Positions 34,394 through 43,565 are shown, counted from the first letter of the stretch. The stretch: 64,000 bases of DNA from Sediminibacillus halophilus (GCF_900103695.1 NZ_FNHF01000002.1:1-64000), one strand, 5' to 3'. The notes: generated by a model not told the origin, from the sequence alone. A program made the numbers and translations.

Positions 34394-35197
34394 TTAGACA
34401 TTATTCAACAAGAATTCATGTACTATTGTATCAAATTTTTGTGGTTGCTCCACATGAATTGCATGCCCAGATAACGGAATTATTTTTAACTCGCTGGACA
34501 GTATGCTCTGGTGCATCTCTTCCGCAATGTCGACGAACTTCTGATCTATTTCTCCCGCAAGAAGTAAAACCGGCAAGCGAATGTCACCCAGTTCTCCCCA
34601 CCAGGATGGCTGCGCACCCGTCCCCATCCCGATTAGCGAATCGGCAAGGCCTCGCTGTGTATGACTTAATCTTTCCTGACGGATCCGATTTTTGATTGAA
34701 TCTGGAAGTTTATTTTGCGACTCAAATAGAGGAAGGTTCTCCCAATAGTCCACAAACCGAGGCACACCTTCTCCCAGGATTCTTTCGGCCAGTGCCTCGT
34801 CTTTTGTCTTCCTTGCAAGTTGTTCGTCAGGCGAACCGAGACCAGGAGATGCACTTTCCAGGATCAGTGACTGAACTCGCTCAGGTTTCAATACCGCAAA
34901 AGACAATGCCGCCCTTCCACCTAGTGAGTAACCAAGTAAATTAACCTTTGAAATAGAAAGCTGGTTCAGGAGTTGTTCCAAGTCCTCACAGAAATCCTCC
35001 ATCCGGATAGGGCCTTGTGTTTTCGTCTTTCCGTGCCCAGGCAAATCGAGCAGCAATACCCGAAACCCATCCTTCCACTTTTCAGCAAAATCCTGCCAGC
35101 TTTCACTGCTTCCGGTAAAACCGTGCAGCAGTAGCAAAGGGGGACCGCTGCCAACTTCTTCTAACCAATATTGTTTACTGCCGATTGTATAATGCAT
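34394..35197 (-). CDS. menH: 2-Succinyl-6-hydroxy-2,4-cyclohexadiene-1-carboxylate synthase
   Basis: MenH is an alpha/beta hydrolase-fold lyase that eliminates pyruvate from the MenD product. The 267-residue protein has the nucleophile elbow GYSLGG, an Asp in AGEIDQKF and a His in SGHAIHVEQP. The start MHYTIGSKQYW begins five bases after the menD stop, with a GGGTGATAAAG site; the frame is open further upstream inside menD but without support. Confidence 0.92.
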   Translation of the reverse strand: MHYTIGSKQYWLEEVGSGPPLLLLHGFTGSSESWQDFAEKWKDGFRVLLLDLPGHGKTKTQGPIRMEDFCEDLEQLLNQLSISKVNLLGYSLGGRAALSFAVLKPERVQSLILESASPGLGSPDEQLARKTKDEALAERILGEGVPRFVDYWENLPLFESQNKLPDSIKNRIRQERLSHTQRGLADSLIGMGTGAQPSWWGELGDIRLPVLLLAGEIDQKFVDIAEEMHQSILSSELKIIPLSGHAIHVEQPQKFDTIVHEFLLNNV

Positions 35198-35202
35198 CTT
35201 TA

Positions 35203-36951
35203 TCACCCGCCAAGATAATCTAGCAAACGATGTTCGATTTCCTTCCACTTTTCTCGATGCCATTCCACATTTTCCTGCCGATTCGTTTGTACTTCAATAA
35301 TAGACAATCCCTCATAGCGGTAACTATCAGTCAAGGCCTGCCGCAAGTCGCTCCAGGTTTCCGGCTTGGTGTACTTCCCTTCATACAGCGAGCTTGCGTG
35401 TTTAAAATCAATGTCTAACGGGGTGCCGAAAATGGTCTCGAAGTGGCTGGTCTGCCCTGCCTGTGGCAAGAACGAAAAAATCCCTCCACCGTTGTTGTTG
35501 ATTAATACCACTGTTAAATTGAGATGATATTGCTTGGCCGCCATCAACCCGTTGAGATCATGGAAAAAGGTTACATCACCTAATAAGAGCGTCACTTTTT
35601 CCCCTCGGGACGCTGCACCAAGTGCTGAGGAAGTGGTGCCATCAATACCGTTTGCTCCTCTATTGCCTAGTACCCGGATTGATTTCGGCGTAGACATAAA
35701 AAATGTATCCATATCACGGATGGGCATACTGTTGCCTACATAAATCGTACTTTGCTCCGGGGCAGCATCTGCCAGCTGCTTCACCGTATGTCCCTCGGTC
35801 AAAGAGAATTGTTCTCTTTTTTCCTCAAGAAGCTGTGCTTTGGCCATTTTGTTCATTTCCCTCCAGGTTTCAAGCCATTGTTGATTGTAGGAGGGGGCTG
35901 TTCCATGAAGCGATAAATCCTGACAGAGGTGGATTGGATCGGCATATATGAATTGTGCAGGAGTGCCAGCAGGCTCACGGTAACCTTGATGCGGTTCTAC
36001 CACAAAATGTTCGATATCCGGGTGTTCTTTGACAAACAGCAAATACGGCTTGGAAACAGGCATGGCACCAAAACGGATAATAAAGTCCGGTTCTATTCGA
36101 TCCCTGACTTGCTTGCTTTTCAGTATGGCATCATAGCTTTCCATTACATTCACTTTGTCATGCTGACCGGCTCTCAACTGGGACAACGGATCGGCGAGCA
36201 CGGGAAGCTTCCACTTTTCTGCTAAATCGCAAACAGCTTCCGCCAAATCCGGATCGAATTGAGGACCGCAGACAAGCAAACCCTTTTGGTGCATAGCCAG
36301 ACGTTCTACCAGCTTGTCAAGTTGGTGTGGCTCCAATCTTTTCTCCCCGGAAAATGTCGGATGATGGGATTTTCCATTGCTGCCCCTCCATAGATTATTC
36401 AACGAAAAATCAGGCATTAAAGGTTCACGGAATGGAAAATTCAGATGTACTGGACCGGGATTCCCCTCTGAGGCTGTATGAAAAGCTCTGGCCGCTTTGC
36501 TTCGTGCATATTGCAGCATGCCAGGTGCCTCCTCTGGAAGTGCCATTTCCTGAAACCATTTGGCGTATTTTCCAAACATCTCGATTTGCTCAATTGCCTG
36601 CGGTGCCCCTACATCCCGAAGTTCGTGTGGACGATCCGCCGTCAGTACGAGCAGGGGAACACGACTGTAGTACGCTTCTACAATCGCAGGAAAATAATTG
36701 GCCGCTGCTGTCCCGGATGTACAAACCATAGCAACGGGTTTATTTTGCTGCTTGGCCATACCGAGAGCAAAGTAGGCCGCCGAGCGCTCATCCATGTTCA
36801 CCCAATGTTTGATATGTGGGTGTTCAGCGAAAGTGACAGCGAGGGGCGTGGAGCGAGATCCGGGTGAAACAACTACATCTCTCAGTCCGCTATGATAAAG
36901 TTCATCAACAAAGTTAGCAGTATATCTGGTCAATGCCTCGGTATAACTCAT
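35203..36951 (-). CDS. menD: SEPHCHC synthase MenD (thiamine-diphosphate dependent)
   Basis: MenD joins isochorismate and 2-oxoglutarate, using thiamine diphosphate and Mg2+. The 582-residue length fits the family (B. subtilis 580). The ThDP motif GDVTFFHDLNGLMAAK with NNNGGGIFSFLP is present toward the C-terminus, and the N-terminal catalytic-Glu region (DERSAAYFALG) is intact. Its ATG overlaps the menF stop by four bases, so translation is coupled. Confidence 0.96.
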   Translation of the reverse strand: MSYTEALTRYTANFVDELYHSGLRDVVVSPGSRSTPLAVTFAEHPHIKHWVNMDERSAAYFALGMAKQQNKPVAMVCTSGTAAANYFPAIVEAYYSRVPLLVLTADRPHELRDVGAPQAIEQIEMFGKYAKWFQEMALPEEAPGMLQYARSKAARAFHTASEGNPGPVHLNFPFREPLMPDFSLNNLWRGSNGKSHHPTFSGEKRLEPHQLDKLVERLAMHQKGLLVCGPQFDPDLAEAVCDLAEKWKLPVLADPLSQLRAGQHDKVNVMESYDAILKSKQVRDRIEPDFIIRFGAMPVSKPYLLFVKEHPDIEHFVVEPHQGYREPAGTPAQFIYADPIHLCQDLSLHGTAPSYNQQWLETWREMNKMAKAQLLEEKREQFSLTEGHTVKQLADAAPEQSTIYVGNSMPIRDMDTFFMSTPKSIRVLGNRGANGIDGTTSSALGAASRGEKVTLLLGDVTFFHDLNGLMAAKQYHLNLTVVLINNNGGGIFSFLPQAGQTSHFETIFGTPLDIDFKHASSLYEGKYTKPETWSDLRQALTDSYRYEGLSIIEVQTNRQENVEWHREKWKEIEHRLLDYLGG

Positions 36952-38339
36952 GATTGCCCTCCTAAAACAGACAGGATCGGTGTGAATTTTATATTTGTTT
37001 CCTGATATTCCTCTTCAGGGTTTGAATCTTTGACAACACCGCATCCGGCAAATAGAGAAGCATGATCACCCTGAATCAGCGCCGAGCGAATAGCAACGGC
37101 GAATTCCCCGTTTTGGAAGGCATCAAGCCAGCCAATCGGTGCACCGTACCAGCCGCGATCCAGATGTTCGTGTTCACGGATGAATGCTACCGACTCTTCG
37201 CTTGGCAACCCGCCCAACGCAGGCGTCGGATGGAGCTGTTTCACAATATCGAGTATGGTATAGCCGTCATGGAGAACCGCCTCTACAGGTGTATAGAGAT
37301 GCTGCAAATTTTTCAACGGATATAAAACTGGCTCATCGGGAACCCGGACCTGTTCACAACATGCGGATACGGCTTTCTTGATCATTTCCACCACAAACTG
37401 ATGTTCACTGCGGTTTTTTTTATCGGTCAGTAGCTGTTGGCCGATCCGATTATCTTCTGCTTCCGTTATTCCCCGGGGCGCAGTGCCGGCTAGACACGTA
37501 GACAGTAACTTTTTATCCTCTATCTTCACCAAGCGTTCCGGTGTAGCACCTAAAAAACAATCGTCGCCGTTTTCAAAGGCAAAAATGTAACTATTCGTCT
37601 GGGAGTCTGTTAATGCATTTAAAACCGGCGCCACATTTGCCTTGTCCGAAAATTGAACGCGAAGCTCACGGGCAAGCACGATTTTTTCGGTTCCCCCTTG
37701 CTTGATCGTTTCCGTCGCCTGACGTACGAGCTGCTTCCATGCTAAGGGTTCTACTTCACTCTTTGATGAAACAAAAGGACCATCAGGCAATGTAGTAGCA
37801 GACAAAAGCAAGCGTCTCTCTTTCTCCAAGCGCTGTTCAATATCAGCTGACCTGTCGTCCTGATTAACAACGATATTGCTCGTTAAATAATGTTTTCCGT
37901 TTACCACTGTCAGCAAGTAAGCGGGTATTCGAAGCTTGCTGTCGGGAAAAGACTTCCACAAGGAAGTGACAGGTTTCGCAGGATCAAAAGAGAATCCACC
38001 AAAGGCAATTGGCCCTGTCCCCGGTTTACGTTGGGGATTATGGATGATCGCTTCCTGGATTATTTTCTTCCACTTACTTTCCATTTGTTCAAATCGATTA
38101 TTTCCGGAAGCAGTTAAGGCGCAGGCCTCCCCTGCCCCTGCCAGCATGAGACTACCCGCAGCATTCCCCCAAAAAATACGTCCGCCATCAAAAGAAAAAC
38201 CGTTGGCAAAAAAAGAAATCGGATCGATTGCAGGCACCGGCTCGGTAAAACTTAATAATTGGGAATCCTGTTTTGACCTGGCGGCAGTCACTGCTTCCTC
38301 AACAGCAAGTCCCAATTCTTTCAATTCTGTTTGGATCAT
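36948..38339 (-). CDS. menF: Isochorismate synthase
   Basis: MenF converts chorismate to isochorismate, the entry to menaquinone. This ~463-residue chorismate-binding enzyme has the conserved C-terminal block (KLHPTPALGGLP, ...FAGCGVVKDSNPEEEYQET). The start MIQTELKELG has GGAGGG eight bases upstream; the frame opens seven codons earlier without a better site. It is the first gene of menF-D-H-B. A ~150-base leader with a CCTGTC/GACAGG hairpin (38422-38437) precedes it. Confidence 0.95.
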   Translation of the reverse strand: MIQTELKELGLAVEEAVTAARSKQDSQLLSFTEPVPAIDPISFFANGFSFDGGRIFWGNAAGSLMLAGAGEACALTASGNNRFEQMESKWKKIIQEAIIHNPQRKPGTGPIAFGGFSFDPAKPVTSLWKSFPDSKLRIPAYLLTVVNGKHYLTSNIVVNQDDRSADIEQRLEKERRLLLSATTLPDGPFVSSKSEVEPLAWKQLVRQATETIKQGGTEKIVLARELRVQFSDKANVAPVLNALTDSQTNSYIFAFENGDDCFLGATPERLVKIEDKKLLSTCLAGTAPRGITEAEDNRIGQQLLTDKKNRSEHQFVVEMIKKAVSACCEQVRVPDEPVLYPLKNLQHLYTPVEAVLHDGYTILDIVKQLHPTPALGGLPSEESVAFIREHEHLDRGWYGAPIGWLDAFQNGEFAVAIRSALIQGDHASLFAGCGVVKDSNPEEEYQETNIKFTPILSVLGGQS

Positions 38340-38421
38340 GTATGATACCCTCCAATACAATAGGGAGAAAGTATATGATTATTTCTTCCAATAAAAAGAT
38401 TGATAAGAACAGGAGTGACCA

Positions 38422-38437
38422 CCTGTCCCTCGACAGG
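38422..38437. other. Hairpin in the menF leader
   Basis: CCTGTC-CCTC-GACAGG is a perfect 6-bp stem with a 4-base loop in the 5' leader of the men operon, without a T run. The gap 38340-38700 otherwise contains the divergent promoters. Confidence 0.4.
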
Positions 38438-38487
38438 ATAGTCGTCTCCGGTATCTAGTCGCCCATTACTTAGGCGCACATTAATAA

Positions 38488-38516
38488 AAAATATAACTTT
38501 TAAGCTATAAAAGCAA
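38488..38516 (-). promoter_or_regulatory. Candidate men operon promoter
   Basis: The minus strand has TTGCTT (38516-38511), 17 bases, TATTTT (38493-38488). Confidence 0.45.
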
Positions 38517-38624
38517 GTATTCAAGCCTGTAATACAGACTTGCGAACCACTATCTATTTTATTCCCTTTTTGTTCGTTTCTCAACAATTGCCACTAATTC
38601 CTATTAAATTATTATAATAGATAA

Positions 38625-38653
38625 TTGACACCGTCCCGTCGTTTCCCTAAACT
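38625..38653 (+). promoter_or_regulatory. menA promoter
   Basis: TTGACA (38625-38630), 17 bases, TAAACT (38648-38653). Confidence 0.75.
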
Positions 38654-38700
38654 TAATATGATATACAACGATTTGAAGGCATACGTAAGGAGAGAACCAT

Positions 38701-39648
38701 ATGCAATCCCTTGATAAAAACGCAGTCAGCAGTGCGCTCAATGAAAAAGCAGGGTTTCAAGTCTGGTGGCGTCTGTTACGGCCACATACCCTTACCGCTT
38801 CGTTTGTACCTGTTTTTGTCGGTACAATGGCAGCACTGCTGGATGCTTCTGTTAATTTTTGGTTATTTGCAGCAATGCTGCTGGCTTCCATGCTTATCCA
38901 GGCGGCAACCAATATGTTCAATGAATACTATGATTTTGTCAGAGGGTTGGACAACGAAAAATCCGTCGGAATCGGCGGCACGATTGTTCGGGACGGAGTC
39001 GCTCCTCAGACAGTGCTACGCTTGGCGTTAAGTTTCTTCGCCGTAGCCATCCTGCTCGGTGTCTATATTTGCCTGGAATCCAGCTGGTGGATTGCCGCAA
39101 TCGGAATCCTTTCCATGCTGTGCGGTTATTTATACACAGGCGGACCTTATCCCATCGCATACACCCCTTTTGGGGAATTGATTGCCGGTTTTTTCATGGG
39201 TACAGTCATTATCGGTATTAGTTACTTTATTCAAACGATGGAAGTAACCGGCTCCGTTGTATGGATTTCCATTCCTGTAGCCATCTTTATCGGCACGATC
39301 ATGCTTTCTAATAACATCAGGGATTTGGAAGGTGACAAGGAAAACGGCAGAAAAACAATCGCTATTTTAATCGGCAGAAAAAATGCGGTGATACTGCTTG
39401 CTTCCTTATTTATTATCAGTTATTTGTTGATGGCAGTTTATGTATTTACAGGAATTCTGCCTATTTGGTCCTTCATCACCCTGCTTGGAACAAAAAAAGC
39501 GGTAAGTGCAGTCAAAGGCTTTAAAGGAAAAACCGTTAATTTGGAAATGATGCCGGCTATGAAGGCAACAGCGCAGACAAACACCTTTTTCGGGTTGCTG
39601 CTGGGACTGTCGTTGCTGATTGAATATTTCATTCCATTTCATTTTTAA
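38701..39648 (+). CDS. menA: 1,4-Dihydroxy-2-naphthoate polyprenyltransferase
   Basis: MenA attaches the polyprenyl tail to DHNA in the membrane. The 315-residue UbiA-family protein has about eight or nine membrane segments and both prenyl-diphosphate-binding motifs: NMFNEYYDF and NNIRDLEGDKENGRKT. The AAGGAGAG site lies 6 bases before the ATG. In B. subtilis menA lies elsewhere; here it is divergent from menF, placing most of the pathway together. A terminator follows. Confidence 0.95.
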   Translation: MQSLDKNAVSSALNEKAGFQVWWRLLRPHTLTASFVPVFVGTMAALLDASVNFWLFAAMLLASMLIQAATNMFNEYYDFVRGLDNEKSVGIGGTIVRDGVAPQTVLRLALSFFAVAILLGVYICLESSWWIAAIGILSMLCGYLYTGGPYPIAYTPFGELIAGFFMGTVIIGISYFIQTMEVTGSVVWISIPVAIFIGTIMLSNNIRDLEGDKENGRKTIAILIGRKNAVILLASLFIISYLLMAVYVFTGILPIWSFITLLGTKKAVSAVKGFKGKTVNLEMMPAMKATAQTNTFFGLLLGLSLLIEYFIPFHF

Positions 39649-39658
39649 GCACACCGAA

Positions 39659-39692
39659 GTAAACGACAAGCTGCCGACTTGTCGTTTTTTTA
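39659..39692 (+). terminator. menA terminator
   Basis: AAACGACAAG, 7-base loop, CTTGTCGTTTTTTT. Confidence 0.88.
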
Positions 39693-39782
39693 TTCCATAA
39701 TACGTAATGCCGGGATAGCCAGGAAGAAAATGGACGTTTCAACCTATCGGCCCGGGGAAATATGATAGAAAGGATGTTCTAT

Positions 39783-40178
39783 ATGAATCTTGAAAACACT
39801 TTAATGGAAGCACTTGGAATGCAGGTAATCACACAGGAGAAGAATTTAGTGGAAATAACCATGCCGGTAAACAAACAAACGCACCAGCCAATGGGTTATT
39901 TACATGGAGGGGCCAGCGTTGCATTGGCAGAATCAGCAGCAAGTATCGCTTCTTTTTTGAATATAGATGCAGACAAACAACAGATTTTCGGTATAGAAAT
40001 CAATGCCAACCATATAAAAAGCAAACGTACCGGAATGGTTACCGGAAGGGCTACCCCCTTTCACCTCGGCAAGACGACCATGGTTTGGGATATTAAGATT
40101 GTGGACGAACAAGAGCGGCTAATATCTGTTTCCCGCTGTACTGTGGGAGTCGTACCCTTGAAAAATGAAGAAAAGTGA
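39783..40178 (+). CDS. menI: Hotdog-fold thioesterase, likely DHNA-CoA hydrolase MenI
   Basis: This ~131-residue PaaI-type hotdog thioesterase has the motif MGYLHGGASVALAESAAS, in which the acidic residue acts as catalytic base. Its place directly after menA suggests it hydrolyses DHNA-CoA between MenB and MenA; B. subtilis YuxO is a similar protein. The ATG at 39783 has AGAAAGGATG six bases upstream; an in-frame start seven codons earlier would overlap that site. The role is inferred from family and neighbours. Confidence 0.82.
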   Translation: MNLENTLMEALGMQVITQEKNLVEITMPVNKQTHQPMGYLHGGASVALAESAASIASFLNIDADKQQIFGIEINANHIKSKRTGMVTGRATPFHLGKTTMVWDIKIVDEQERLISVSRCTVGVVPLKNEEK

Positions 40179-40359
40179 AGTGTCTGTTTAAAGGAGTACA
40201 GGCTAATCCGACACATCTTGGTGCAACTCCTGATTTACATCGTGCGTGCCACCGACATGCTTAACCCAAATTCTCGATGAAGTGGTGTCTTTCTAAGACA
40301 GAAAGGTACAACAGAGGAGCACTTATCCTGTCTGAACCTGTAAGAAAGGAGCAGAGTAT
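40179..40359. other. Intergenic region before the DksA-like gene
   Basis: No open frame with a credible ribosome binding site, promoter or terminator stands out in these 181 bases. Confidence 0.3.
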
Positions 40360-40731
40360 ATGGATCAAGAAAAACTTGCACACTATAAACAATTATTGGA
40401 AACGATGAAAAAAGAGGCACAAGAAGAACTCGGCCAAAATGCCGACAGCTATAATCTGGATAAAGAATATCCGGACGACTCGATTGGAGAGTTCACCAAC
40501 TATGACAATCACCCGGCTGACTTGGGAACAGAGATGTTCGAGCGGGAAAAGGCGGCCACCCTCAACTCACAAGCACGACAACGATTGAGCGAAGTCGAAC
40601 ATGCGCTGGATAAAATCGACAAAGGCACTTACGGATTCAGTGAATCATCAGGAAAACCGATACCGGAAGAGCGTCTTGAGATAGAACCAACTGCACGTTA
40701 TCTCGTCGAGGAGGTCGAGGGAAACGATTAA
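40360..40731 (+). CDS. DksA/TraR-like protein lacking the zinc-finger cysteines (YteA-like)
   Basis: This 123-residue protein has the N-terminal coiled coil of DksA/TraR proteins (residues 1-80, with the family-like NYDNHPADLGTEMFEREKA) and a C-terminal GTYGFSESSGKPIPEERLE. In relatives this last part is GxYGxCexxG with a C4 zinc finger; here there is no cysteine at all, so zinc cannot be bound in the usual way. In B. subtilis yteA lies near the men cluster. AGAAAGGAG precedes the ATG. Action on RNA polymerase is possible but unproven. Confidence 0.83.
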   Translation: MDQEKLAHYKQLLETMKKEAQEELGQNADSYNLDKEYPDDSIGEFTNYDNHPADLGTEMFEREKAATLNSQARQRLSEVEHALDKIDKGTYGFSESSGKPIPEERLEIEPTARYLVEEVEGND

Positions 40732-40735
40732 AAAG

Positions 40736-40773
40736 TCAAAAAGAGCATCTGCTTTCTGCAGATGCTCTTTTTT
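40736..40773. terminator. Bidirectional terminator between the DksA-like gene and ribU
   Basis: AAAAAGAGCATCTGC, 5-base loop, GCAGATGCTCTTTTTT: a perfect long stem. Confidence 0.92.
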
Positions 40774-40780
40774 GTGGATG

Positions 40781-41368
40781 TTAAGACACGGCCAACCTCT
40801 TTTTCTCCAACCATGGCTTCAACTTTATAAACAGGGGCACGAAAAGGACTCCGATTACGATTCCTTTGATCACGTTGAAGGGAAGGATACCTCCTGTTAC
40901 GGTCACCAATTTCACCTGGTCACTCATCGATTCCCAACCCATAAACAAACTATAAGCCGGCAGAAGGACAAAATAATTCAATACCCCCATCCCTACTGCC
41001 ATAACGATCGTGCCTGTTACTAGTCCGGAAACGAGACTCTTTACCCCTTTGAACTTATGATAGAGCATGGATACGGGAACTATAAACAGGACACCGGCGA
41101 GGAAATTAGAAGCAATGCCGATTGGATCACCTGCACCCGTATAAATCAAATAAAGCATATTTTTGACCGCTTCCACTATAATTCCTGCTCCAGGTGAAAA
41201 AATCAGAGCGGCAATCAATGCCGGTACTTCACTGAAATCAACCTTCAAATATTGCGGGAGCATCGGAAGAGGAAAATTCAAAAACATCAACATCATCGAA
41301 ATAGTACCCATTAGTGCCAAAATAATCAATTTTAATAAATGTGAAGATTGCTTGGTTGTTGTAGCCAA
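40781..41368 (-). CDS. ribU: Riboflavin ECF transporter substrate-binding subunit RibU
   Basis: RibU is the membrane S-component that binds riboflavin for the shared ECF energy-coupling module. The ~195-residue protein has about five or six membrane segments and the family block FLNFPLPMLPQYLKVDFSEV. The TTG at 41368 is chosen because AAGGAGG lies 8 bases upstream and would otherwise be inside the gene; this also fits the length of B. subtilis RibU (YpaA). The FMN riboswitch upstream confirms the substrate. The energy-coupling subunits are not in the window. Confidence 0.94.
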   Translation of the reverse strand: MATTTKQSSHLLKLIILALMGTISMMLMFLNFPLPMLPQYLKVDFSEVPALIAALIFSPGAGIIVEAVKNMLYLIYTGAGDPIGIASNFLAGVLFIVPVSMLYHKFKGVKSLVSGLVTGTIVMAVGMGVLNYFVLLPAYSLFMGWESMSDQVKLVTVTGGILPFNVIKGIVIGVLFVPLFIKLKPWLEKKRLAVS

Positions 41369-41450
41369 TATCTTCTCCTCCTTCATCTTTTGCATCGAAT
41401 CCTATCTGGCGATGAAGGTGAAACAGAATCCCTATGAATCAAGAAAACCA

Positions 41451-41488
41451 TTAAAAAACCCTAAAGCTATTGAAGCTTCAGGGTTTAT
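41451..41488 (-). terminator. Riboswitch-controlled terminator before ribU
   Basis: The minus strand has AACCCTGAAGC, loop, GCTTTAGGGTT, TTTTAA, just after the FMN aptamer. Confidence 0.85.
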
Positions 41489-41537
41489 GTTCAGAGGGAA
41501 TAAAGGCAGTATTAAACATGCCTTATCTGTTCCGTAT

Positions 41538-41678
41538 CTTCTCCCATCCAGACTGTAACTGTCGGTCCTGGAATTGCACCAGGTCAGCCATCCGGCGTAT
41601 GCCGAACAGGTCACGGACTTAGAGCATAAGCAAGCTCTTCACCGTCGGTCGGGAATTTCACCCTGCCCCGAAGATAGA
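41538..41678 (-). promoter_or_regulatory. FMN riboswitch (RFN element)
   Basis: The minus strand shows the RFN core: TTCGGGGCAGGGTGAAATTC, CCGACCGACGGT, AGTCCGTGAC, GCCGGATGGCTGACCTGGTG, CAATTCCAGGACCGACAGT and AGTCTGGATGGGAGAAG. FMN binding should favour the terminator at 41451-41488 and reduce ribU expression. Confidence 0.96.
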
Positions 41679-41701
41679 ATCGATATTTATTTAGTACTCT
41701 T

Positions 41702-41729
41702 ATTATACTACCTATCCCCATATTTGCAA
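41702..41729 (-). promoter_or_regulatory. ribU promoter
   Basis: The minus strand has TTGCAA (41729-41724), 16 bases, TATAAT (41707-41702), just upstream of the aptamer. Confidence 0.65.
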
Positions 41730-41743
41730 ATAGAAACGTTCCA

Positions 41744-42802
41744 TTAGTCTTCCAGCGGATTTAAGCTTTCATTGCCGGTCATCTCGGCAATCATCTTGAC
41801 CAGTAAGTCAATTTCTTCATCCATATCCTTAATGCTGACTGTTTCTACCGGTGAGTGCATGTACCTTAGCGGAAGAGAAACGAGTCCAACTGGAACACCT
41901 CGGCCAGTAAGACGCATTTTGTCTGCATCAGTGCCTGTAGCACGTTGTGTCAATTCATACTGCACCCGCATGTTCAGGGAACGGGCTGCTCTCTCCAACA
42001 ACTGATTGATTTTGATGTTGATCGGTGCTCCTTTTGCCAGGACTGGCCCTTTTTCCAATTGAACGTCCCCATATTTATTTTTGTTCACACCAGGGTAATC
42101 GGTCGCGAAAGTTACATCACAGGCAATCGCCATATCGGGTTCAATACCGGCAGCAGCAAAATAAGCACCACCCATATTGGTTTCCTCGTTTACTGTACTA
42201 GCTGCATACACCCCTACTTTTACTTGCTGCTCCGCCAGGCGTCGAAGTACTTCTGCCACCATGAAAGCACCTGTCCGATTATCCAGGCCGCGGCCGGATA
42301 CATATCGATCGAGCAGCACTTCCGGCTCCCTTTTGTAGACGGCCAAATCACCGATTTGAACATACTTTTCCATTTCTTCTTTCGAGCGGGCGCCACAATC
42401 GATGAACAAGTCCTCTAAATCGAAATCACCTTTGATACCGCCATGATGTTGGGCATTGACACCGATCACTCCGGTGATTTCCTGTGCATAGCCTAATACC
42501 GTCACTTTCATTCCAATGGCCGCTTTGGGATTGATACCGCCCATTTTATCAAAGTGAAGATAACCCTGCTCATCAATCCGGTTGATCACGAGTGCGATTT
42601 CATCACAGTGACCCGCCAAGAGGATTTTGAATTCAGCATCCGGATTGAGAACACCGATTGCATTGCCCGCATTGTCGGTTATTACTTTGTCCGCAAAAGG
42701 TTTGACATAGTCAATCCATTTTTTTTGAATGTTCATTTCCATACTGGACGGAGATGGCGTCCGCAGCAACTCCATTAAAAATTGTTGTCTATTTTGTTCC
42801 AT
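41744..42802 (-). CDS. M42-family metallo-aminopeptidase
   Basis: This 352-residue enzyme belongs to the M42 (TET) aminopeptidase/endoglucanase-M group. Metal and catalytic residues are visible in AGHCDEI, GRGLDNRTG, VNEETNMGG, ACDVTFATD and RYMHSPVE. These form dodecameric cytoplasmic peptidases that trim peptides. The ATG at 42802 has AAAGGAGG; the frame extends 13 codons upstream without support. B. subtilis has three paralogues (YsdC, YtoP, YhfE); which is the orthologue is not settled. Confidence 0.88.
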   Translation of the reverse strand: MEQNRQQFLMELLRTPSPSSMEMNIQKKWIDYVKPFADKVITDNAGNAIGVLNPDAEFKILLAGHCDEIALVINRIDEQGYLHFDKMGGINPKAAIGMKVTVLGYAQEITGVIGVNAQHHGGIKGDFDLEDLFIDCGARSKEEMEKYVQIGDLAVYKREPEVLLDRYVSGRGLDNRTGAFMVAEVLRRLAEQQVKVGVYAASTVNEETNMGGAYFAAAGIEPDMAIACDVTFATDYPGVNKNKYGDVQLEKGPVLAKGAPINIKINQLLERAARSLNMRVQYELTQRATGTDADKMRLTGRGVPVGLVSLPLRYMHSPVETVSIKDMDEEIDLLVKMIAEMTGNESLNPLED

Positions 42803-42911
42803 ATGTAGTTCCTCCTTTATCACATAGGTTAATGATACCAAAAATTTGGGAAAACACTAAATGTTGTGAAGCTAGAATCCATTTTAATCGAAAAAATTAG
42901 GAGTGATCGTA

Positions 42912-43469
42912 GTGAATTTAGAAAAATGGTATCAAAAAGGTATCGGCCCAGATGAATATATTGAATCCATGCAGCAGCATAAAGAAAATTTGTTGTACGT
43001 ATATGATCATTTTTCTTTACCTGAAAACGAACCGTTTTTTGACAAGATTGCTAAAGAAAATCTCCGTGTCATCGTCTTAACAGAAGATTGGTGTGGTGAT
43101 GCCATGATGAATGTACCGATTTTGTTTCATCTCGCCGAACGGTCGGAAATGGACATACGCCTACTTGCTCGAGATCAAAACTTGGAGTTAATGGATCAAT
43201 ATTTAACAAATGGAAAAGCACGGTCCATTCCGATTTTCATTTTTATCGATGGTAAGGGCCAGGAGGTGGCAAAGTGGGGACCGCGGGCTCCCGAGGTTCA
43301 GCAGTTTATTGACGAATCCATGGCCAACCTTCCTGAAAAGGATGCAGCAGATTACCAAGAAAAGCGGCAGGAAATGTTCACTTTCGTAACCAAATCATTT
43401 CGAGATAACACGGACTTCTGGCAACAAACCTGTCAAAGCATTCTTTCCACTTTAAAACAGGCAATCTAA
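42912..43469 (+). CDS. Thioredoxin-fold protein with a single active-site-type cysteine
   Basis: This ~185-residue protein has a thioredoxin-like core with TEDWCGDAM where thioredoxins have WCGPC, so only the first Cys of the pair remains. It may act by a monothiol mechanism or in a non-redox role. The GTG at 42912 is used because TTAGGAGTGATC is correctly spaced for it; a GTG at 42903 would overlap the site. It is divergent from the M42 peptidase and followed by its own terminator. Confidence 0.78.
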   Translation: MNLEKWYQKGIGPDEYIESMQQHKENLLYVYDHFSLPENEPFFDKIAKENLRVIVLTEDWCGDAMMNVPILFHLAERSEMDIRLLARDQNLELMDQYLTNGKARSIPIFIFIDGKGQEVAKWGPRAPEVQQFIDESMANLPEKDAADYQEKRQEMFTFVTKSFRDNTDFWQQTCQSILSTLKQAI

Positions 43470-43477
43470 TCCTGTTA

Positions 43478-43503
43478 TCCCCGGCATAGACCGGGGATTT
43501 TTA
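43478..43503 (+). terminator. Terminator of the thioredoxin-fold gene
   Basis: ATCCCCGG, 6-base loop, CCGGGGATTTTTA. Confidence 0.85.
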
Positions 43504-43565
43504 TACTATGGAGCAGACCTTTTGGAGATACTTGTAGTAAAAAAACAAAAGGTGAGCTTACACAT

